A stretch of DNA of 64,000 bases, taken from the NCBI RefSeq assembly GCF_019966575.1, contig NZ_JAINFK010000008.1, positions 1-64,000 of the forward strand. The letters are read 5' to 3'. This document shows, one piece after another, positions 1 to 8,722 of the stretch (the first letter of the stretch is position 1; every line of letters starts with the position of its first letter). The translations under genes were made by a program, and so were the position numbers. Below the pieces are notes generated by a model. It was not told where the DNA came from. It did not search any database and saw only the letters and a list, made by a program, of their open reading frames with translations. This DNA is from Oricola cellulosilytica (GTDB lineage Bacteria > Pseudomonadota > Alphaproteobacteria > Rhizobiales > Rhizobiaceae).

Positions 1-312
1 GCGGCCGTCGGCCAGATGGACCAGGTGACCCAGCAGAACGCGGCGATGGTGGAAGAAACCACCGCCGTCACGCACCGCCTCGCAAGCGATGCCGACGGGC
101 TCACGGCTCTGGTCGGCCGCTTCACCGTTCCTTCGGCCGGCGGTTCGCGCGGGGCGAAACCGGCTCCGGCGCTCACCGTGGTTGGCAAGAATGACGACCA
201 ACGCACGCCATCCAAATCTCCGGCCAAGTCGATGATGACCAAGGTCCGCAAGGCCTTTGGCAGTGGCGCTGCGGGCAATGCGGCTGTCACTCAGGAATGG
301 TCCGACTTCTAA
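1..312 (+). CDS. Methyl-accepting chemotaxis protein, C-terminal end (5' truncated)
   Basis: The open frame runs in from the left edge, so only the last 103 residues are present. They begin with the signalling-domain tip phrase GQMDQVTQQNAAMVEETTA, typical of the cytoplasmic hairpin that contacts CheA and CheW. After a linker rich in Ala, Gly, Pro and Lys, the protein ends in EWSDF. This fits the aromatic-x-x-aromatic C-terminal pentapeptide (like NWETF of enteric receptors) that tethers the CheR/CheB adaptation enzymes. The ligand-binding part lies outside the window, so the stimulus cannot be inferred. The family call is firm. Confidence 0.93.
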   Translation, partial: AAVGQMDQVTQQNAAMVEETTAVTHRLASDADGLTALVGRFTVPSAGGSRGAKPAPALTVVGKNDDQRTPSKSPAKSMMTKVRKAFGSGAAGNAAVTQEWSDF

Positions 313-473
313 GGCTTCAAACGGTAGGGCGCAGGCCCTTAAGAGAGCAGGAGAAACGGGCGTCGCGGAGAGATCCGCGGCGCCCGTTCCGCATTGCGCC
401 GCAGCCAACTTATCCACCCAGTGAAATTCGGGCGCACAATGGAGGCGACGGCGACAACAGTGGAGATGGCAAG

Positions 474-1388
474 GTGTTCTCAAGACAGACAATCAAGGAA
501 ATAGAAGGCGCAGCGCGCGAGGAGGGCCTCGAGCCGGCGGCGCTGCTGGCAATCGCGGACGTTGAAAGCGGCGGGCGTGCCTTCGCGATGATCAATGGCC
601 GGAAGGAGCCCCTGATCCGTTTCGAGGGTCACTATTTCGACCGGCTGCTCGACGATGCGGACCGGCAGAGGGCGCGGGCGAAGGGGCTGGCGTCGCCCCG
701 CGCGGGGGCGGTAAAGAATCCTGCCTCGCAGGCGGCGCGCTGGAAACTGCTGGGGGAGGCGATGGCACTCGACCGGGCCGCGGCCCTGCAATCCGTCTCA
801 TGGGGAATCGGCCAGGTGATGGGATCGCATTGGTGCGATCTCGGCTACGGCTCGGTGGATTCGCTTGCTGCAGAGGCCCGATCGGGCGTTGCCGGGCAGA
901 TCGCCCTGATGATCCGCTTTCTGAAGAAAAACGGGCTGGGGAAGTTGTTGAAGGCGCGCGACTGGGCAGGGTTCGCCCGGCGCTACAACGGTCCCCAATT
1001 CAGGCGCAATCGTTATGACAGCCGAATGGCCGCAGCCTACGCCAGATATGCCGGAGGGGAGAAAACGCCGCCGCCCGTGAGCCCATTGCGGCGCGGGGCG
1101 CGGGGGGCCGGGGTGCTGGAACTGCAACGTTCGCTGACCGCGGCGGGTTATCCGCTGACGCAGGACGGTCGCTTCGGACCGGCAACGGCGCGCGCTGTCG
1201 AGCGGTTCCAGCGCGATCAGGGGCTCCCGGCCGACGGAATCGCCGGGCCGGCGACGATGGCGGCGCTGCGCGAGGCTCCGGGCGAGAATGCCGTACCGTC
1301 CCTTACCGGGCGGGTCGCGGGTATCGCGGGCGATATCGGGCGGTTCCTGCAGCGCCTGCGCATCCGATGGGCTGGACGCACCGGCTAA
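474..1388 (+). CDS. N-acetylmuramidase (DUF3380-type) with C-terminal peptidoglycan-binding domain
   Basis: Predicted peptidoglycan hydrolase of 304 residues. The N-terminal two thirds match the N-acetylmuramidase fold, with the likely catalytic Glu at about residue 31 in DVESGG. The motif WGIGQVMG and the closing YDSRMAAAYARY are also typical. Residues of about 200-265 form a PG_binding_1 domain (LQRSLTAAGYPL...DGRFGPATARAVERFQ). The frame stays open upstream to 297, but GTG 474 is preceded by GGAG at 462-465 and removes an Arg-rich segment that does not look like this family; the start is therefore tentative. No signal peptide is visible, so export would need a holin or another route. Such enzymes occur in prophages, but no phage genes surround it here, so it is probably a resident wall-remodelling enzyme. 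Confidence 0.85.
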   Translation: MFSRQTIKEIEGAAREEGLEPAALLAIADVESGGRAFAMINGRKEPLIRFEGHYFDRLLDDADRQRARAKGLASPRAGAVKNPASQAARWKLLGEAMALDRAAALQSVSWGIGQVMGSHWCDLGYGSVDSLAAEARSGVAGQIALMIRFLKKNGLGKLLKARDWAGFARRYNGPQFRRNRYDSRMAAAYARYAGGEKTPPPVSPLRRGARGAGVLELQRSLTAAGYPLTQDGRFGPATARAVERFQRDQGLPADGIAGPATMAALREAPGENAVPSLTGRVAGIAGDIGRFLQRLRIRWAGRTG

Positions 1389-1431
1389 ACCGATTTAACT
1401 GACAGGCAACCGAACAGCCGAGGAACCTCCC

Positions 1432-2067
1432 ATGCCGCAGCAGACGGAAACGCTTCACACCATCATGACCGGGCAGCCGGTCATTCCCGTGATCGTCATC
1501 GATGACGCGAAGGACGCCGTGCCGCTGGCGAAGGCGCTGGTCGCCGGCGGACTGCCGGCAATCGAGATCACGCTGCGGACGGCGGCGGCGCTGGACGCGA
1601 TCCGGGCGGTCGCCGCGGAGGTGCCGGACGCGATCGTCGGCGCGGGCACGATCCTCAACGCGGAAGACTTCAAGGCGGCGGTCGAGGCTGGCTCGAAATT
1701 CATCGTCAGCCCCGGCCTTACCCCGGAGCTGGTCGATGCAGCCGACGGCAGCGCGGTTCCGCTGCTTCCGGGCGCGGTGACATCGAGCGAAATCATGGCG
1801 GCGCTGGAGGAAGGCTACTCGCTGTTGAAGTTCTTTCCCGCCGAGCAGGCGGGCGGGGCCGCCTATCTGAAATCGCTGTCGTCGCCGTTCGGCGGGGTGC
1901 GGTTCTGTCCCACGGGCGGGGTCTCCGCCGTCAATGCCGGCGATTATCTGTCGCTGCCGAACGTGCTGTGCGTCGGGGGCTCATGGGTCGCACCGAAGGA
2001 TGCAGTCTCGGCCGGTGACTGGGAGCGGATCACGGAATTGTCGAAGGAAGCGGCGAGACTGGGATAG
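1432..2067 (+). CDS. eda: KDPG/KHG aldolase (2-dehydro-3-deoxy-6-phosphogluconate aldolase)
   Basis: Cytoplasmic class I aldolase of 211 residues, the normal length. It splits 2-keto-3-deoxy-6-phosphogluconate into pyruvate and glyceraldehyde 3-phosphate, the last step of the Entner-Doudoroff pathway. Visible signatures are VGAGTI near residue 65, the Schiff-base lysine in LLKFFPAE near residue 133, and PTGGVS near residue 160. AGGAAC lies just before the ATG. The gene stands alone, without edd or a sugar-acid operon, and is closed by a strong hairpin shared with the convergent dctP-type gene. Some members prefer 4-hydroxy-2-oxoglutarate, which the sequence does not exclude. Confidence 0.93.
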   Translation: MPQQTETLHTIMTGQPVIPVIVIDDAKDAVPLAKALVAGGLPAIEITLRTAAALDAIRAVAAEVPDAIVGAGTILNAEDFKAAVEAGSKFIVSPGLTPELVDAADGSAVPLLPGAVTSSEIMAALEEGYSLLKFFPAEQAGGAAYLKSLSSPFGGVRFCPTGGVSAVNAGDYLSLPNVLCVGGSWVAPKDAVSAGDWERITELSKEAARLG

Positions 2068-2093
2068 CGCCTTGCCGCAACAAGCGTTCCAAT

Positions 2094-2129
2094 GAAAGAC
2101 CCGGGATGGCGGTCCATCCCGGGTCTTTC
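2094..2129. terminator. Bidirectional terminator between eda and the TRAP binding-protein gene
   Basis: A perfect 16-base inverted repeat (arms GAAAGACCCGGGATGG and CCATCCCGGGTCTTTC, loop CGGT) sits in the 81-base gap between two convergent genes. Each arm begins with A-rich bases and ends in T-rich bases, so both transcripts would end in a U-rich stem base. It fits a shared Rho-independent terminator. Confidence 0.85.
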
Positions 2130-2148
2130 GTTTCAAGGGCGGCGCGGC

Positions 2149-3412
<1,264 letters not shown>

Positions 3413-3510
3413 GGATCAGAGCCGATGCGGTGAGGCCGCGCTGGCCGCGCGACCCGTTGCATCGGCCGCCGCTCCGGCTCATATACGCGGTGATCAATGG
3501 AGGTTTCGTC

Positions 3511-4269
3511 ATGCAGCCGATCGTCGCCGTGGTCGCCGATGTGCGCGAGTTCGAGAAATACCGCTGGCACGCGGCGCCCGACACCTATCTCGAGGCGGCA
3601 ATGACGGTTGCCGGCGTTCTGCCGGTGCTGGTGCCGGCGTTGGGGGAGCGGATCGACTTTACGAACCTGCTCACGCGCGTCGACGGCGTGATGCTCACCG
3701 GGTCAAAGTCGAACGTCCATCCGCAGCGCTACGGACAACCCGCATCCGCGGGTCACGAACCGTTCGATGAGGCACGCGACGCGACGGCGCTGCCGTTGAT
3801 CCGCGCAACCGTCGAGGCGGGCGTGCCGCTGTTCGCGATCTGCCGCGGCATGCAGGAACTGAATGTGGCGCTCGGCGGCTCGATCGCCACCGAAATCCAG
3901 GAGCAGGACGGCATCGACGACCATCGCGCACCGGTGAGTGACGATCAGGCCGAGCGGTTTGCCATCGCGCATGGCGTGAACGTCAAGCCGGGCAGCTGCA
4001 TGGCGTCAATCACCGGCGCCGGCAGGGTGGACGTCAACTCGCTGCACCGGCAGGCGATCGATACGCTGGCACCGGGACTTCGGATCGAGGCAACCGCGGA
4101 TGACGGCACCATCGAGGCCGTGTCGGTGACCGACGCCAAGGGCTTTGCGATCGGGGTGCAGTGGCATCCGGAATACTGGGCGAGGACCGATACGCCATCG
4201 CGCGCATTGTTCGAAGCATTCGGCAACGCCGTGCGCGCCTACGCGGAAAATCGCGAGCTGGCCGCATAG
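3511..4269 (+). CDS. Class I glutamine amidotransferase-like hydrolase (peptidase C26, PuuD-like)
   Basis: Cytoplasmic hydrolase of 252 residues related to gamma-glutamyl-gamma-aminobutyrate hydrolase. The nucleophile Cys is in FAICRGMQELNVALGG (about residue 113) and the catalytic His in GVQWHPEYW (about residue 220). GVMLTGSKSNVHP near residue 65 is the family's oxyanion-region phrase. ATG 3511 is preceded by GGAGG. The reaction would be removal of a gamma-glutamyl group from a small amide or peptide, but the rest of the Puu pathway is absent. The gene diverges from the TakP-type receptor across a candidate operator, which hints at a shared inducer. Confidence 0.85.
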   Translation: MQPIVAVVADVREFEKYRWHAAPDTYLEAAMTVAGVLPVLVPALGERIDFTNLLTRVDGVMLTGSKSNVHPQRYGQPASAGHEPFDEARDATALPLIRATVEAGVPLFAICRGMQELNVALGGSIATEIQEQDGIDDHRAPVSDDQAERFAIAHGVNVKPGSCMASITGAGRVDVNSLHRQAIDTLAPGLRIEATADDGTIEAVSVTDAKGFAIGVQWHPEYWARTDTPSRALFEAFGNAVRAYAENRELAA

Positions 4270-4284
4270 AAAATTGCGCGGGCG

Positions 4285-4310
4285 GGAATAAACCGGCTCC
4301 CGGCGGTGTC
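4285..4310 (+). promoter_or_regulatory. Candidate ECF-sigma promoter of the secreted protein/sigma/anti-sigma operon
   Basis: GGAATAAAC at 4285-4293 followed after a short spacer by GTGTC at 4306-4310 resembles the GGAA(T)/CGTC-like -35/-10 pairs used by alphaproteobacterial ECF sigma factors. It lies 60-85 bases before the first gene of an operon that encodes an ECF factor, consistent with autoregulation. This is motif resemblance only. Confidence 0.5.
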
Positions 4311-4321
4311 TTTCTTTTCGG

Positions 4322-4341
4322 AAACGGACTTTTCCGTTTTT
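4322..4341 (+). terminator. Hairpin with T-run in the leader of the ECF operon
   Basis: Perfect 7-base stem (AAACGGA / TCCGTTT, loop CTTT) followed by TT. It either ends the upstream amidotransferase transcript or acts as an attenuator, because the candidate ECF promoter lies upstream of it. The stem is short, so strength is uncertain. Confidence 0.5.
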
Positions 4342-4369
4342 CGATGGAACACCACCAAGGAGAATTCCC

Positions 4370-4747
4370 ATGAGACACGCTTTCGCAACCGCAACCATGA
4401 TGCTGGCGCTCATCGGCGCCGGAGCCGCCGCGGCCGCCCCGGTGACCACAGTCACGACGGACAATGGCGACGTGCTCGCCGATGAGAACGGCATGACGCT
4501 TTACACGTTCGACAAGGATACGACCGGCACCTCGAACTGTTACGACAAATGCGCGGTCAACTGGCCTCCACTAGCCGCTTCGGACGGCGATATGGCAGAC
4601 GGCACCTACTCGATTGTGGAACGCAAGGACGGGACGAAACAATGGGCCAAGGACGGAATGCCGCTCTATCTCTGGATCAAGGATGAGAATTCAGGCGACA
4701 CGACCGGTGACGGCGTCAACGATGTCTGGCATGTCGCGCGGCCGTAA
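4370..4747 (+). CDS. Small secreted protein, PF03640-type secreted-repeat family
   Basis: Exported protein of 125 residues with a clear signal peptide (MRHAFATATMMLALIGAGAAAAA). The mature part holds two copies of the PF03640-like repeat: one around GMTLYTFDKDTTGTSNCYDKCAVNWPPL and a second around GMPLYLWIKDENSGDTTGDGVNDVWHVA. The two Cys in NCYDKC are typical. The biochemical function of this family is not established. It is the first gene of an operon with an ECF sigma factor and its anti-sigma factor, a recurrent association in proteobacteria, so it is probably the main output of an envelope or oxidative stress response. Confidence 0.88.
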   Translation: MRHAFATATMMLALIGAGAAAAAPVTTVTTDNGDVLADENGMTLYTFDKDTTGTSNCYDKCAVNWPPLAASDGDMADGTYSIVERKDGTKQWAKDGMPLYLWIKDENSGDTTGDGVNDVWHVARP

Positions 4748-4759
4748 CCCCGCCGCGGC

Positions 4760-4787
4760 GAACGGGACGCGCTCCGGCGTCCCGTTC
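4760..4787 (+). other. Intra-operon hairpin between the secreted-protein gene and the sigma gene
   Basis: Perfect 11-base inverted repeat (GAACGGGACGC / GCGTCCCGTTC, 6-base loop) in the 51-base gap, directly before the sigma factor's ribosome-binding region. There is no T-run, so it is not a classical terminator. It could stabilise the upstream mRNA or limit translation and read-through into the regulator genes. Confidence 0.7.
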
Positions 4788-4798
4788 GGAAGCGCCGG

Positions 4799-5302
4799 AT
4801 GAGCCGTTTCGAACAAGAACTGCTGAGCGTGCTGCCGCAGTTGCGGCGCTATGCGCGGAGCCTTTCGCGAAACAGCGAAGAGGCGGAGGATCTCGTACAG
4901 GATTGCGTTGAACGGGCATTTTCCAAGCGCGTCACCTGGCGGGGCGTGAACCTGCGAGCCTGGTTGATGACCATACTGACGAATCTCAACCGCGACAGGA
5001 TAGGGGCGCAGGGGCGGACACCGGACCTGATTTCGATGGATGAGGCGGGGGAACCGGCCGTGTCGGAGGTGGAGGCCGACCCGCTCGAACGCGACCGGCT
5101 GGCGGCGGCGCTGGACCGGCTCGGCGCCGACCAGCGGGCGGTCCTAATGCTGATCGTGGTGGAAGGATACCGTTACGCCGAGGTTGCCGCGATGCTGGAG
5201 ATCCCCATCGGAACCGTGATGTCGCGGCTTTCCAGGGCAAGACGAAATCTCGCCCGGTCTCTCGAGACCGACAACATAGTCGAATTCCGGAGAAGCAGAT
5301 GA
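4799..5302 (+). CDS. ECF-type RNA polymerase sigma factor
   Basis: Sigma-70 family factor of 167 residues, the usual ECF size. Region 2 spans about residues 10-75 (LRRYARSLSRNSEEAEDLVQDCVERAF, then NLRAWLMTILTNLNRDR) and region 4 about 105-160 (LPADQ-like GADQRAVLMLIVVEGYRYAEVAAMLEIPIGTVMSRLSRARRNL in segments). No region 1 or 3 is present. Its stop overlaps the start of the anti-sigma gene (ATGA), indicating translational coupling. It should direct transcription of the operon it belongs to. Stimulus unknown. Confidence 0.93.
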   Translation: MSRFEQELLSVLPQLRRYARSLSRNSEEAEDLVQDCVERAFSKRVTWRGVNLRAWLMTILTNLNRDRIGAQGRTPDLISMDEAGEPAVSEVEADPLERDRLAAALDRLGADQRAVLMLIVVEGYRYAEVAAMLEIPIGTVMSRLSRARRNLARSLETDNIVEFRRSR

Positions 5303-6075
5303 CGGATCAATCCGGCAAAAATATCGGAGACGACGAACTCCACGCCTATGTCGATGGCGAACTCGATCCCGGACGCAGGGCGGAGGTGGAGGCGTTTCTC
5401 GCGTCCGATACGGAGGCGGCCGCGCTGGTCGCAAAGTGGCGCGCGCAGAATACCGCGATTCGCGGCATGTTCGGAGAGGCGCCGCTTCCCGAGAGAGCGA
5501 CGGACCGCATGATGATCCGAAAGTTGGGCGCCCGGCGCTCCCGGTGGACATCACCGGCAATCGCCGCCGGTTTTGCCCTGTTCTTTCTGGCCGGCACCGG
5601 CGCCGGTGCGCTTGTCACCAGAATGCTGGACGGCGGAGGCGAGGCGGCGTTCGCACAGGTTCTCCCCGAAGCGTCAAAGACCAACTATCTGATTTATGCG
5701 AGCGAGGTGCGCCACCCGGTAGAGGTGAGGGCGGATGAAGAGGAGCACCTGGTGAACTGGCTAGGAGCGCGGGTCGGGCGAAAACTCTTTGCGCCCGATC
5801 TGAGTTCGAAGGGCTTCAGACTGGTCGGAGGGCGCCTCGTGCCATTCGTCGACGAGCCAGGGGCAATGCTGATGTATGAAAATGCGGGAAGTGACCGCCT
5901 GACGGTGCTGATTGGAAGTAATCCGCAGCACGAAGGTACGGGTTTTCGATTCGCGTCGCAGGACGGGGTGAGCACGTTCTACTGGACCGACGACAGTTTC
6001 GGCTATGCGATGTCGGGCGCCCTCGACCGCGAAATCCTGCTCGGTCTCGCCCGCATCGTTTACGCGCAGTACTGA
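5299..6075 (+). CDS. Membrane-anchored anti-sigma factor
   Basis: Protein of 258 residues translated from an ATGA overlap with the ECF sigma gene. The N-terminal 75 residues (DELHAYVDGELDPGRRAEVEAFL) are the anti-sigma cytoplasmic helical domain common in alphaproteobacteria; it lacks the HxxxCxxC zinc motif. One membrane segment lies at about residues 92-112 (IAAGFALFFLAGTGAGALV), followed by a periplasmic domain of about 145 residues with no recognised family. It presumably holds the sigma factor at the membrane until a periplasmic signal arrives. Confidence 0.9.
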   Translation: MTDQSGKNIGDDELHAYVDGELDPGRRAEVEAFLASDTEAAALVAKWRAQNTAIRGMFGEAPLPERATDRMMIRKLGARRSRWTSPAIAAGFALFFLAGTGAGALVTRMLDGGGEAAFAQVLPEASKTNYLIYASEVRHPVEVRADEEEHLVNWLGARVGRKLFAPDLSSKGFRLVGGRLVPFVDEPGAMLMYENAGSDRLTVLIGSNPQHEGTGFRFASQDGVSTFYWTDDSFGYAMSGALDREILLGLARIVYAQY

Positions 6076-6087
6076 TCCGAGCGGGGT

Positions 6088-6504
6088 TTAGCGGGCCTCG
6101 AAGGACAGGGCGACGTTGCGCGGCTCCATGACTTCCCACGCGAAGCCGTCGCTGGCGGCGAGTTTCATCAGCGTGTTGCCATCGCTGTCGGTGATCCGGA
6201 CATCGCCGGCGGCCGTGTCCTGCCAGGTTCTCGCGGCCACGAGTCCCCCATTGACCGCTCCGCAATCGCCTGGTTCGACCCGGCGCGCGCCGTAGCCCTC
6301 GGCCCTGTGGATGGCGATCACGCAGGTTTCGCCGGCTCTATGATCGATCACGGTGAAGCGATCTGCAGCCACGTCCGAAAAGGCTGCGCTTACAGCCGCT
6401 TCGTCACGGGCGGCACCGGGCTTTACAGGCTGGGCAATGATTGCCAGGCCGGTGATGCCGATAATGACCACCCCGTTGACGGCATGCAGAAATGTTCCGA
6501 CCAT
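6088..6504 (-). CDS. Small exported protein, possible AprI/Inh-type protease inhibitor fold
   Basis: 138 residues with an N-terminal hydrophobic segment (VVIIGITGLAIIAQP) that reads as a signal peptide or anchor. The C-terminal part, with Cys at ETCVI and GDCGAV and the strand pattern VRITDSDGNTLMKLAASDG, resembles the beta-barrel AprI/Inh/Omp19 metalloprotease-inhibitor domain. The match is by eye and weak. ATG 6504 has GAGGGG upstream. An exact CtrA-type box lies 44 bases before the start, so expression may follow the cell cycle. Confidence 0.55.
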   Translation of the reverse strand: MVGTFLHAVNGVVIIGITGLAIIAQPVKPGAARDEAAVSAAFSDVAADRFTVIDHRAGETCVIAIHRAEGYGARRVEPGDCGAVNGGLVAARTWQDTAAGDVRITDSDGNTLMKLAASDGFAWEVMEPRNVALSFEAR

Positions 6505-6547
6505 GAGTCCGTACCCCTCGATATGGCCTCAGTATCGCTCCAGGCAG

Positions 6548-6563
6548 GTTAACGGGTTGTTAA
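6548..6563 (-). promoter_or_regulatory. CtrA-type box upstream of the small exported protein
   Basis: On the minus strand the sequence reads TTAA, seven bases, TTAAC, an exact match to the CtrA consensus TTAA-N7-TTAAC. It sits in the 55-base gap upstream of the gene starting at 6504 and touches the stop codon of the hydroxyacid dehydrogenase gene. The distance suits a promoter element. Confidence 0.6.
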
Positions 6564-7546
6564 TTTTCCCTCCTGCGGGCGATGTCGCGGGCCTCGGGTA
6601 CAGGCGTAATCGCCTTGCCTTGCGTGAACCATGAGACCAGATTGTCGGCGACCAGATCGCCCATCTTTCCGCGGGTGTGCACCGAGGCCGAGCCGACATG
6701 CGGCAGAAGGCAAACATTGCGCATTGCGATCAGATCGGCGGGTACATGCGGTTCGTCCTCGAACACGTCGAGTCCGGCGGCGGCGATGGTTTTGTCTGCG
6801 AGCGCCCGGATGAGCGCGGCTTCATCCACTACAGTTCCGCGTCCGATATTGACCAGAACGCCCTCCGGTCCAAGCGCCTTCAGGATATCGGCGTTAACGG
6901 TGTGGCGTGTGGACGGTGTGCCCGGCGCAACCACGATCAGTGTATCGACCGCGGCGGCGAGCGAGGCGAGGCTATCGTGATACTTGTAGCCGGCTTCCGG
7001 ATCGGGATTGCGATTATGATAGTGGACCATCAGGCCGAACGCCTCGATGCGGCGGGCAATCGCCTTTCCGATGCGGCCAAGGCCATATATGCCGACAGTG
7101 CGCTCGCGCAGCGTCAGCGGGGTGAGGCGGTAATTGCCCTCGTTCTTCCATTTTCCGCCGCGGAGCCATTCTTCGGCGAAATACAATTCGCGCACAGTAT
7201 TGAGGAGCAGCGCCAGCGCGGTGTCTGCGACTTCCTCGTCGAGAACGGATGGCGTGTGCGTGACCGGGATTCCCTTCCCGATCGCATGGAGCGATGACTC
7301 AGGATCATAACCGACGCCGAAATTGGAAACTATCTCAAGGTTCGGGAGGGCGTCGATGAGCGGGATCCAGGCTGGATCGAGCCATGCGGCCATGCCACGA
7401 ATTTCTTCACGCTTTTCAGCCGGGACAAGCTCCGGATCCGGCCGCTTCAGGATGACTGGATCAAATTCCTTGCAAATGCGGTCGGTTGCGCGCTGGTTGA
7501 ATCCTTCGGGCAGCACGATGCTGATCGGCTTTGTGGCGTTGGACAT
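6560..7546 (-). CDS. D-2-hydroxyacid dehydrogenase (glyoxylate/hydroxypyruvate reductase type)
   Basis: NAD(P)-dependent enzyme of 328 residues that reduces 2-oxo acids to D-2-hydroxy acids or the reverse. Visible family marks are the Rossmann motif YGLGRIGKAIARR (about residue 152), GRGTVVDEAAL with the substrate Arg/Glu region (about 235), DVFEDEP (about 262) and the catalytic His in LLPHVGSAS (about 283). The start lies one base after the stop of the LacI-type regulator gene, so the two form an operon and the repressor likely controls this enzyme in response to the pathway substrate. Substrate unknown; hydroxypyruvate or glyoxylate is likely by family. Confidence 0.9.
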   Translation of the reverse strand: MSNATKPISIVLPEGFNQRATDRICKEFDPVILKRPDPELVPAEKREEIRGMAAWLDPAWIPLIDALPNLEIVSNFGVGYDPESSLHAIGKGIPVTHTPSVLDEEVADTALALLLNTVRELYFAEEWLRGGKWKNEGNYRLTPLTLRERTVGIYGLGRIGKAIARRIEAFGLMVHYHNRNPDPEAGYKYHDSLASLAAAVDTLIVVAPGTPSTRHTVNADILKALGPEGVLVNIGRGTVVDEAALIRALADKTIAAAGLDVFEDEPHVPADLIAMRNVCLLPHVGSASVHTRGKMGDLVADNLVSWFTQGKAITPVPEARDIARRREN

Positions 7547-7547
7547 T

Positions 7548-8573
7548 TCAACTGCGTTCCTTCACGGGAGTCGTCGACTGGCGAATATGCAGTTCCGGGC
7601 GGATCAGGTCGAGTTTGCCCGACTGATCCTTGACGCCGTCGATCCGGTCGAGCAAAGCGCGCGCCGCGCGGCGGCCGACTTCCGTCTGGCCGTTCCAGAC
7701 GGTGGTGAGCGCGGGCGTGGCGATGGCGGCTTCCTCGAGATCGTCATATCCGGTCACCGAAATGTCGACTCCCGGAACCAGCCCGGCGCGCGCAATCCCG
7801 TTCATCAGGCCGATGGCGACGAGATCGTTCCAGCAAACCGCGGCTGTCGGCTTGTCGGGCAATGCGAGAAATTCCCCGGTAGCCTCGAATCCTGCCTGCT
7901 TGGTGCGGGGTCCGGCGATGCGCCACTCAGGCTTGACCGGGAGTTCGGCCTTTTCCATGGCGGCCATATAGCCCTGATAGCGGTCGCGGCCGGTGGATGT
8001 CTGGTCGGTGCCGCCGATCATCGCGATGCGGGTGTGACCGAGTGAAATGAGATGCTTGGTGGCCAGTCCGATGCCGAAAGCGTCGTCGCCCCGGAAGACC
8101 GGCAGGCTGGCGCGTGGGATGGAGCGGGCGATGAGCACGACCGGCAATCCATTGCGCAGCACAAGGTCGATGTCGTCGAGCGGCGTGTCGATCGCAGGCG
8201 ACATGATCACGCCGTCGGCGCCCAACTGCATCAGCGTGTCGAGAAAATCGCGCTGTTTCTCGACCTTGTCGTAGTGGTTGGAGAGGATGAAGGTTTGCCG
8301 CGAACGGTCGAGCTCGGTTTCGATCGCCTTCAGGATTTCCGCATAGAACGGATTCATGATGTCATGCACCACGACGCCGATAATGCCCGATTTCGAAGTG
8401 CGGAGACTGGCCGCGCGGCGATTGTAGATATACCCCATCTGCCGGGCGTGCGTCTTGATACGCTCCTTTGTGGCTTCGGCCACCAGAGGGCTGTCGCGAA
8501 GGGCGAGAGAGACCGTGGCCGTTGAGACGCCGAGTGCCTCGCCGATCGTAGAAAGCTTGATTTTCTGCGCCAA
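7548..8573 (-). CDS. LacI family transcriptional regulator
   Basis: DNA-binding repressor of 341 residues. It has the LacI helix-turn-helix at residues 4-27 (KIKLSTIGEALGVSTATVSLAL), the hinge helix around YNRRAASLRTSKSGIIGVV, and a periplasmic-binding-protein-like sensor domain after that. TTG 8573 is favoured because GGGGGG precedes it at a good distance and the product then starts MAQKIKLSTI; an in-frame GTG at 8585 is the alternative and would lie only two bases from the operator. The gene is followed at one base by the hydroxyacid dehydrogenase. The paired operator immediately upstream suggests autoregulation. The inducer is unknown. Confidence 0.9.
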   Translation of the reverse strand: MAQKIKLSTIGEALGVSTATVSLALRDSPLVAEATKERIKTHARQMGYIYNRRAASLRTSKSGIIGVVVHDIMNPFYAEILKAIETELDRSRQTFILSNHYDKVEKQRDFLDTLMQLGADGVIMSPAIDTPLDDIDLVLRNGLPVVLIARSIPRASLPVFRGDDAFGIGLATKHLISLGHTRIAMIGGTDQTSTGRDRYQGYMAAMEKAELPVKPEWRIAGPRTKQAGFEATGEFLALPDKPTAAVCWNDLVAIGLMNGIARAGLVPGVDISVTGYDDLEEAAIATPALTTVWNGQTEVGRRAARALLDRIDGVKDQSGKLDLIRPELHIRQSTTPVKERS

Positions 8574-8587
8574 GAAACCCCCCACTG

Positions 8588-8615
8588 AACGCGTTTAAAA
8601 TGCTTTAAACGCGTT
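8588..8615. promoter_or_regulatory. Paired LacI-type operators upstream of the LacI regulator
   Basis: Two copies of the palindromic core AACGCGTT (8588-8595 and 8608-8615) have centres exactly 20 bases apart, about two DNA turns. Together they form a perfect 12-base inverted repeat (AACGCGTTTAAA / TTTAAACGCGTT) with a 4-base spacer. The central CG palindrome is typical of LacI-family operators. The position just before the repressor gene implies autoregulation of the two-gene operon. Confidence 0.8.
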
Positions 8616-8722
8616 GAGCCTCGAATGTGAAGGGCGATATCTGGCAGTGCGTCTATTGTCTAAGAGATCGCGCGGGCCGCAGCGGAAGGGCGATCGTCCG
8701 CTTTGGAGCCGCTGGGGGGCCG

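Noticed and set aside
474-1388. Muramidase read as evidence of a prophage
   Set aside because: No holin, spanin, integrase or structural phage gene lies nearby; neighbours are ordinary chromosomal genes.
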